Part shown: piece after piece, positions 59,133-64,000 of the stretch
Layout of the letters: each line of letters starts with the position of its first letter
Numbering within the stretch: the stretch's first letter is position 1
Origin: Eubacteriaceae bacterium Marseille-Q4139
Lineage (GTDB): Bacteria; Bacillota; Clostridia; Lachnospirales; Lachnospiraceae
NCBI GenBank assembly: GCA_018223415.1
Contig: JAGTTQ010000001.1
Span: 1,130,365-1,194,364 of the forward strand
Reading direction: 5' to 3'
DNA length: 64,000 nucleotides
Position numbers and translations under genes: made by a program
Notes under the pieces: model-generated
The model's input: only the letters and a program-made list of their open reading frames with translations
Told to the model about the DNA's origin: nothing
Databases searched by the model: none

Positions 59133-59997
59133 TTCTGTTCTCTCCATTTAAAAGCGGAACCAGACGTTCCACCAGCTCATCAATCGTAAGGATCCCGTCG
59201 GGAAGTTCCATGCCGGCTTCCTTCAGTTCGTCGGCCAGCTCCGTCACCTGCGGCACATCCAGGCTGTACGTCTTAAGCTCCTTCACCCTGGAAAAGATCT
59301 CCCGCGGCGTCCCGTCCATCACAACCTTCCCGCCGTCCATGACAATCACACGGTCGGCGTCGATGACCTCCTCCATATAGTGCGTAATCAGAAGAACCGT
59401 GATGCCCTCCTGCCGGTTCAATTCATGGACGGTTTTAATGACCTCTTTCCGGCCGTTGGGATCCAGCATGGCCGTCGGCTCGTCCAGAACGATGCACTGC
59501 GGCTTCATCGCCATGACGCCTGCGATGGCAACCCGCTGCTTCTGGCCGCCGGAAAGCTTATTTGGCGACTGGAGCCGGTACGCCGTCATCCCGACCGCCT
59601 CCAGGCTTTCATCCACACGCCGCCAGATCTCGTCCGTGGGGACGCCCATGTTCTCCGGCCCGAAGCCCACGTCCTCCTCAACCACGTTGCCGATGATCTG
59701 GTTGTCCGGGTTCTGGAACACCATGCCGGCCGTCTTCCGCACGTCCCAGAGATGTTCTTCGTCGTCCGTCTTCATGCCTGATATGAAAACCGTGCCGTCC
59801 GACGGAAGCAGAATCCCGTTCATCAGCTTCGCAAAGGTGGACTTTCCCGACCCGTTATGGCCCAGGATTGCCACGAACGTCCCCTCCTCGATGTCCAGGG
59901 AGACGCCCTTTAATGCCTCTGTCACCTCATCGGTTCCTTTCTCGTCGTCATGCCGGATATAATTAAAAATTAAATTCACTGCACTGATAATTCCCAT
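59122..59997 (-). CDS. ecfA1: ECF transporter ATPase EcfA1
   Basis: 291 aa. Walker A GHNGSGKSTFAKLM, Q-loop VFQNPDNQIIGN, signature LSGGQKQRVAIAG, Walker B CIVLDEPTAMLD. First gene of the ecfA1-ecfA2-ecfT-truA-GNAT transcript in this window. Confidence 0.95.
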   Translation of the reverse strand: MGIISAVNLIFNYIRHDDEKGTDEVTEALKGVSLDIEEGTFVAILGHNGSGKSTFAKLMNGILLPSDGTVFISGMKTDDEEHLWDVRKTAGMVFQNPDNQIIGNVVEEDVGFGPENMGVPTDEIWRRVDESLEAVGMTAYRLQSPNKLSGGQKQRVAIAGVMAMKPQCIVLDEPTAMLDPNGRKEVIKTVHELNRQEGITVLLITHYMEEVIDADRVIVMDGGKVVMDGTPREIFSRVKELKTYSLDVPQVTELADELKEAGMELPDGILTIDELVERLVPLLNGENRNGN

Positions 59998-60091
59998 GGT
60001 CTGCCTCTCTTTAAATTTTCGGCCATTTTCTATTGTTTACATGTTTTTAAATTTTAGTTGATAATGGGCGGATAGTCAAGTGATTTTCTGC

Positions 60092-61342
60092 CTATGGTTC
60101 CAAGCTTTCGATATAATCAAGGCATAAGCCGAGATAAGAGATTTCCCCCCTTGTATTTCGTTTTGCCTTGATATCCGGCGTCGTTCCGAATTCTACATTG
60201 CTGCTCCCGTCCGGGTTCAGCACATGCATGGCCCGGTATTTCATAATCAAACCGCTGTTGGGAAGCTTCGCCAGAAAGACATTGGCGCCTCCGCCGTCTC
60301 CTAGCGTATTTTCCCCCACCAGCACTGCAAAGCCTGTCGCCTTGCAGAAAATGGCAAATCCCTCAGAAGCCGAGCCGGTCATTTTGCCTGCCAGGACAAA
60401 GAAACGCCCCTTGCACACCTTCTGATCGGAAAGCGGAGAAACCGTTAATCTCTGCTTTCTATAATAACGCATCCCCTTCAAATCATCCTCATTGATGTTC
60501 GGAAGGGCGCGCAGGACGTCAAAATCTGTCTCGAATGTCTCCTCCGTAAGCCCCATGGCCGCATATGGCTCCCGCGATTCCTCTCCGTAAGGCGTGACAT
60601 AGCATTTCTCGTATCCCATCGGGCTGTCGATGTTGGGCGCCACTAAAAGCTCCATCCAGTATAAATCGGAACCGCCGCCGTTTTCGCTGATATCGATGAT
60701 GATATTCTCTTTCCCGGCGTTCTCCCGAAACCATCTGCCAAGCATTTCCCTGTCTTCTTCAATATGGTCTGTTCTAAAGCTCTTTATTTTCACATACGCC
60801 GTGTCATCATCAATCTCCCGAAAAGTCAGATTCTCCTCATCCGCGGCCTTTGATGTTCCCGCTGTTTTTGGATACTGCGTTTCCAGATAGGCATACCGCT
60901 CCTTCACCACCGGGTCATCACAAATGGTCAGGCACCACATTCCAAACGGATCCGTCTCCGTGTACGTCAAACCCGGCGTGGCTATTTCCGCATACGCATC
61001 TGGCCCAAGAAGCGCCAGATGCCCTAAGCCCTGAAATTTTCCCACGCATGTTTCCAACAGCCCGTAAAACGCCATAAAATCAACCTGCTTCTCACCAAGC
61101 GCTTCTATCTGTTTTCGGTAGTTCTCCTTTAAGGCATCCATGGACAGCAGGTATTTTCTCTCCGCCACTTTAGAAAGCGCATAATCTTCCTCGAGCACTT
61201 TCCACATATAATCATAATCCTCTAACGCCTCCGCCAGAGAAATCACCGCCATATCCTTATTCTCCTGCCCATTCATCATCCCTGACACTGCCGTAAGCCC
61301 CAGTACGGCCGCGGCGGCGATACCCAAAAACAGTTTTTTCAT
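60092..61342 (-). CDS. Exported S41 family peptidase
   Basis: 416 aa from an ATG at 61342 (GGAAGGGAGGAATTCG). Signal peptide (MKKLFLGIAAAAVLGLTAVS). The C-terminal S41 (tail-specific protease) fold has IIIDISENGGGSDLYWMEL and the catalytic Ser in GKMTGSASEGFAIFCK. No PDZ domain is obvious. Substrate unknown; probably envelope proteins. Confidence 0.85.
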   Translation of the reverse strand: MKKLFLGIAAAAVLGLTAVSGMMNGQENKDMAVISLAEALEDYDYMWKVLEEDYALSKVAERKYLLSMDALKENYRKQIEALGEKQVDFMAFYGLLETCVGKFQGLGHLALLGPDAYAEIATPGLTYTETDPFGMWCLTICDDPVVKERYAYLETQYPKTAGTSKAADEENLTFREIDDDTAYVKIKSFRTDHIEEDREMLGRWFRENAGKENIIIDISENGGGSDLYWMELLVAPNIDSPMGYEKCYVTPYGEESREPYAAMGLTEETFETDFDVLRALPNINEDDLKGMRYYRKQRLTVSPLSDQKVCKGRFFVLAGKMTGSASEGFAIFCKATGFAVLVGENTLGDGGGANVFLAKLPNSGLIMKYRAMHVLNPDGSSNVEFGTTPDIKAKRNTRGEISYLGLCLDYIESLEP

Positions 61343-61415
61343 CGAATTCCTCCCTTCCTGCATGAAAAAGTATGTGCCTGGTGCACGCGCGCCGGAGTGC
61401 GCCCCCAAAAGAAAA

Positions 61416-61443
61416 GGCACAGCAGAAAACTTTCTGCCATGCC
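61416..61443 (-). terminator. Terminator after the cell-wall-binding gene
   Basis: Minus strand GGCATGGCAGAAA / TTTTCTGCTGTGCC with TTTTCTTTTG following. Confidence 0.85.
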
Positions 61444-61450
61444 CCCATTC

Positions 61451-62500
61451 CTACTGCACCCAGAGTCCATCTTCGTTGAGCGTCCGCCCGTCGATGCTGG
61501 CGTTCGATGCCATCGTTCCGTCTTCATTCAGATAATACCACTGATTCGGCGACGCCTGGCACCAGCCGGTGGCCATGGAGCCGTCGGCATTCAGGTAATA
61601 CCAGTCTCCGCCGTCTTCCAGCCATCCCGTCTGCATCACGCCGTCTTCGTCCATGTAATACTTCTTTCCGCCGACCTCGTTCCAGCCAGTCACGGCATAC
61701 CCATCGGCATTAAAGTAATACCATTCTCCAAGGATCCGGTACCACTGGCCCGTTACAAGCGTCCCGTCGGCCTTCTGGTACTTCTTCCCCTGGACATATA
61801 GCTTCCAGGTTCCGTCCGTATCGCCAAGATCTTCTGCGACACTGTCAGTGGAAGCGGTGTATCCGCTGCTCTTCATATATTTCGCATCGCCGCTGTCCTT
61901 CGCCATGGCACGCACCTCATAAGAATACGTGCCCTCCTTCGTCATATACTCACTCAGGTCCTTCGTCGTCCCGTCGGCATCAATGGTTTTAATATAATTG
62001 CCGTCCAGATACAGCTTGATCTGGTAAGCCGTAGCATATTTCACCTTATCCCAGGTGGCAATCGTTTTATTCGCATTTCTCCATCCGGCTTCCTCCGGCG
62101 CTTCAAGCTGCACCGACGGATAATAATATGCTGTCACTTTCAGGTTTTCTCCGGATTTCTTCGCGCTTCCAAGCTCTGCTCCGGAAATCTTCAAAGAACG
62201 CTCGCCGTAGCTTGAGAGAAACGTGTCCCCGCCGTCGGCTGAAAGAGTCACGGTTGCCGTCACCTTCGCCCCCGGCTTCCAGCCTGACACGCTCTTGTTC
62301 CATTTTACGGAATCTATCGAAACGCCGTCCGTGCTCACAGACACCTGCGGCTCCGAAATCTGTCCCGTCTCGCACGTCCCGTCAAAGCTCAGGTTCAGGC
62401 TCCTAATGGTTTCCGCAAAGGCCGGGAACACTGCAAAACATGTCAGCAGCCCCGCCAGCAGCGCTCCGGCGAACAGCTTTCCTGCTGTTTTTCTCTTCAT
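61451..62500 (-). CDS. Secreted protein with choline-binding-like cell-wall repeats
   Basis: 349 aa. Signal peptide (FAGALLAGLLTCFAVFPAFA), a beta-rich N-terminal region with a fibronectin-like segment (AYQIKLYLDGNYIKTIDADG), then four to five glucan/choline-binding-type repeats (WYYFNADGYAVTGWNEVGGK, YYMDEDGVMQTGWLEDGGDW, WYYLNADGSMATGW). Repeats of this kind hold proteins on wall polymers. A relative of the next gene. Confidence 0.88.
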   Translation of the reverse strand: MKRKTAGKLFAGALLAGLLTCFAVFPAFAETIRSLNLSFDGTCETGQISEPQVSVSTDGVSIDSVKWNKSVSGWKPGAKVTATVTLSADGGDTFLSSYGERSLKISGAELGSAKKSGENLKVTAYYYPSVQLEAPEEAGWRNANKTIATWDKVKYATAYQIKLYLDGNYIKTIDADGTTKDLSEYMTKEGTYSYEVRAMAKDSGDAKYMKSSGYTASTDSVAEDLGDTDGTWKLYVQGKKYQKADGTLVTGQWYRILGEWYYFNADGYAVTGWNEVGGKKYYMDEDGVMQTGWLEDGGDWYYLNADGSMATGWCQASPNQWYYLNEDGTMASNASIDGRTLNEDGLWVQ

Positions 62501-62550
62501 CTGTCATTCCTCGCTTTCTGTTCAACTGCTCCGCCGCTTTTTATACCCGC

Positions 62551-63834
62551 CTAGGCCCCCTGCACCTCAGGCTTTTTCCAGATACCGTTCTGATCCACAT
62601 AAAATCCGTCGATATAAGTATTGAACGCCTTCGCTCCGCTTCCCGGATAGAAGTAATACCAGCTCCCGTCCACTTCCTGCCAGCCCTCGGCCATGGAGCC
62701 GTCGGCTTTCATGTAATAATCCGTTCCGCCGACACCGAGCCAGCCTGTCATCATGGCGCCGTTCGTGCCGAAATCTGTCCGCGGATTCAGGTAATACCAG
62801 CGCCCCTCATAGGAGAGCCAGCCAGTCTGCATCTCACCGCTGTCCTTCAGATAATAGGTATATCCATTCCTTGTCTGCCAGCCCGTCATCATAGCGCCGT
62901 TTGCATCAAAAAGATACCACTGGTTTCCGATGTTGGCCCAGCAGTCCGTCAGATAACTTCCGTCGGGATACCGGTAATACCAGTATTTGTTGCTCTCAAG
63001 CCATCCCACCTGGGACGTGTCAGACGGCGGCAGCGGCGTCACAGCCGTACCATCGCTGGAAATCCGGCCGCTTCCGTCGGAAACCTCATCCTCTCCGATG
63101 TAGATCTCGTCGGAATAGCTCCAGTCGCTTGACTTTGCATATTTTTCCGTTTCTTCGTCCTTCGCCACGGCACGCACACGGAAGGAATACGTTCCCTTGA
63201 CTGTCATATACGGATACAGATTATAGGAGGTACCCGTAATCCCTGTCAGTTTTTCAACAACCTTGCCACCCCGGTAAAGGTAAACCTCATAAGCCGCATT
63301 GTCCACCCGGTTCCATTTTGCCTGGCCGAGCTTGCTCTTGCTTCCGGCATCAGTCCACTGGGCATCATCCGGGATATCGAACTCGCCTTCAGCCGGCCGC
63401 GATTTTGCCGTTACAAGCAGTTCCCTGCGGCTCTCTCTCTTGACAGAAACAAGATCTCCGCCTTTTACCTTGACGTTTCTGGAGGAATACGTCCCGTTGA
63501 ACTCATAGTCATTGATGGCCTCGATATAGATTTTCAGCGAATAGCTGGTTCCAAGTGTGGCCTCATCCGGCTCCTTGACCCATTTGGCCGACTTGACGTC
63601 GTACCTGGAATTGCTGGAAACGGCCACCTCGCAGTCATCGCCCGTATATCCGCAGTTTAAGCTGGGAAGCGGTTCTCCCGCCTCAATATCCAGATCCAGC
63701 GTAATATTCACGGAAGAAATCGCCGAAGCCGCAAACGCCGGCGAAACGCCGAGAAGCGCAAGCATAACCGCCGTAACTCCAACACTCAAAAGCCTCTTTA
63801 TCTTCTGTACCTTTGCACGTCTTTCCATATTCAT
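62551..63834 (-). CDS. Secreted protein with choline-binding-like cell-wall repeats
   Basis: 427 aa from an ATG at 63834 (AAAGGAG upstream). Signal peptide (LLSVGVTAVMLALLGVSPAFA), N-terminal beta domains paralogous to the previous protein (SLKIYIEAINDYEFNGTYSS; AAYEVYLYRGGKVVEKLTGI), then about six WYYxxxDGxMxxGW repeats. Transcribed from the promoter at 63888-63916. Confidence 0.88.
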   Translation of the reverse strand: MNMERRAKVQKIKRLLSVGVTAVMLALLGVSPAFAASAISSVNITLDLDIEAGEPLPSLNCGYTGDDCEVAVSSNSRYDVKSAKWVKEPDEATLGTSYSLKIYIEAINDYEFNGTYSSRNVKVKGGDLVSVKRESRRELLVTAKSRPAEGEFDIPDDAQWTDAGSKSKLGQAKWNRVDNAAYEVYLYRGGKVVEKLTGITGTSYNLYPYMTVKGTYSFRVRAVAKDEETEKYAKSSDWSYSDEIYIGEDEVSDGSGRISSDGTAVTPLPPSDTSQVGWLESNKYWYYRYPDGSYLTDCWANIGNQWYLFDANGAMMTGWQTRNGYTYYLKDSGEMQTGWLSYEGRWYYLNPRTDFGTNGAMMTGWLGVGGTDYYMKADGSMAEGWQEVDGSWYYFYPGSGAKAFNTYIDGFYVDQNGIWKKPEVQGA

Positions 63835-63887
63835 CCCCATCTCCTTTATCCTGTAATTCAAAATCCCAGATAATCCCTTATGGGAAT

Positions 63888-63916
63888 ATTATAAACTCAG
63901 CATCCGGCCGCGTCAA
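63888..63916 (-). promoter_or_regulatory. Promoter of the cell-wall-binding gene
   Basis: Minus strand TTGACG (63916-63911), 17 bp, TATAAT (63893-63888). Nothing else is visible to the right edge. Confidence 0.8.
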
Positions 63917-64000
63917 CTTACGATATTCTTTCAATCCTGTAAGAAGATGGTGCAGAATTCCAAAAATGTGCCTCCCAGAAACAAGAAAACAGCCAGGTGA

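Noticed and set aside
1..64000. tRNA or rRNA genes
   Set aside because: None recognised by eye on either strand; a covariance-model scan was not possible.

Overview
The window is about 50.6 kb of integrative conjugative element (ICE) joined to about 13.4 kb of chromosome from a Gram-positive gut-type Clostridia, most likely Lachnospiraceae. The evidence is the ICE gene set (CD1107/CD1108-type proteins, PrgI, VirB4, Maff2, PcfB), tet(W), chromosomal genes of Firmicutes type (ecfA1-ecfA2-ecfT-truA next to rplM-rpsI) and secreted proteins with choline-binding-like cell-wall repeats. Nearly all genes lie on the minus strand. No species can be named from sequence alone.

Layout. (A) 1-17447: conjugation and DNA-processing half of a Tn1549/CTn4-like ICE. 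It holds a giant SNF2/methylase-type protein running off the left edge with a TnpV gene nested inside it, a TTRAP protein, a CHC2-ArdC-zincin-YodL protein, topoisomerase III, CD1107, DUF4315, a CD1108 CHAP hydrolase, VirB4, PrgI and VirB6/TrbL. (B) 17448-28611: a Tn4451-like mobilizable element (TnpX-type serine recombinase, TnpW, DnaC-like and RepA_N replication proteins, relaxase, MobC, sigma-like regulator, methyltransferase, tet(W) with its attenuator), inserted inside the ICE gene maff2. (C) 28612-30812: 5' piece of maff2, an IS110-family element, and the 3' piece of virD4. (D) 30813-42501: a second serine-recombinase element, inserted inside virD4. It carries a MobV relaxase, a frameshifted VapE-like ATPase, a repressor and an unusually compact single-chain restriction-modification-specificity protein with its own HTH regulator. 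(E) 42502-50590: rest of the ICE (virD4 5' piece, PcfB, small accessory genes, a second IS110 element, DUF6017 initiator-like protein, ParB, ParA, and a repeat-rich end). (F) 50591-64000: chromosome, with rpsI-rplM, the oxoprolinase genes pxpABC with a DUF1445 protein, truA, the ECF transporter core, an S41 protease and two cell-wall-binding proteins.

How it fits together. The ICE is integrated next to the 3' end of rpsI. Its coupling protein (VirD4) and its Maff2 membrane protein are each split by an independent element encoding a large serine recombinase. Rejoining the flanks restores both reading frames, so transfer is predicted to be off until both elements excise precisely. Each recombinase gene has a promoter whose -10 box lies inside a palindrome, a design that suggests self-limiting control. 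Both nested elements have their own relaxase and could use the ICE transfer machinery, but each damages it by being there.
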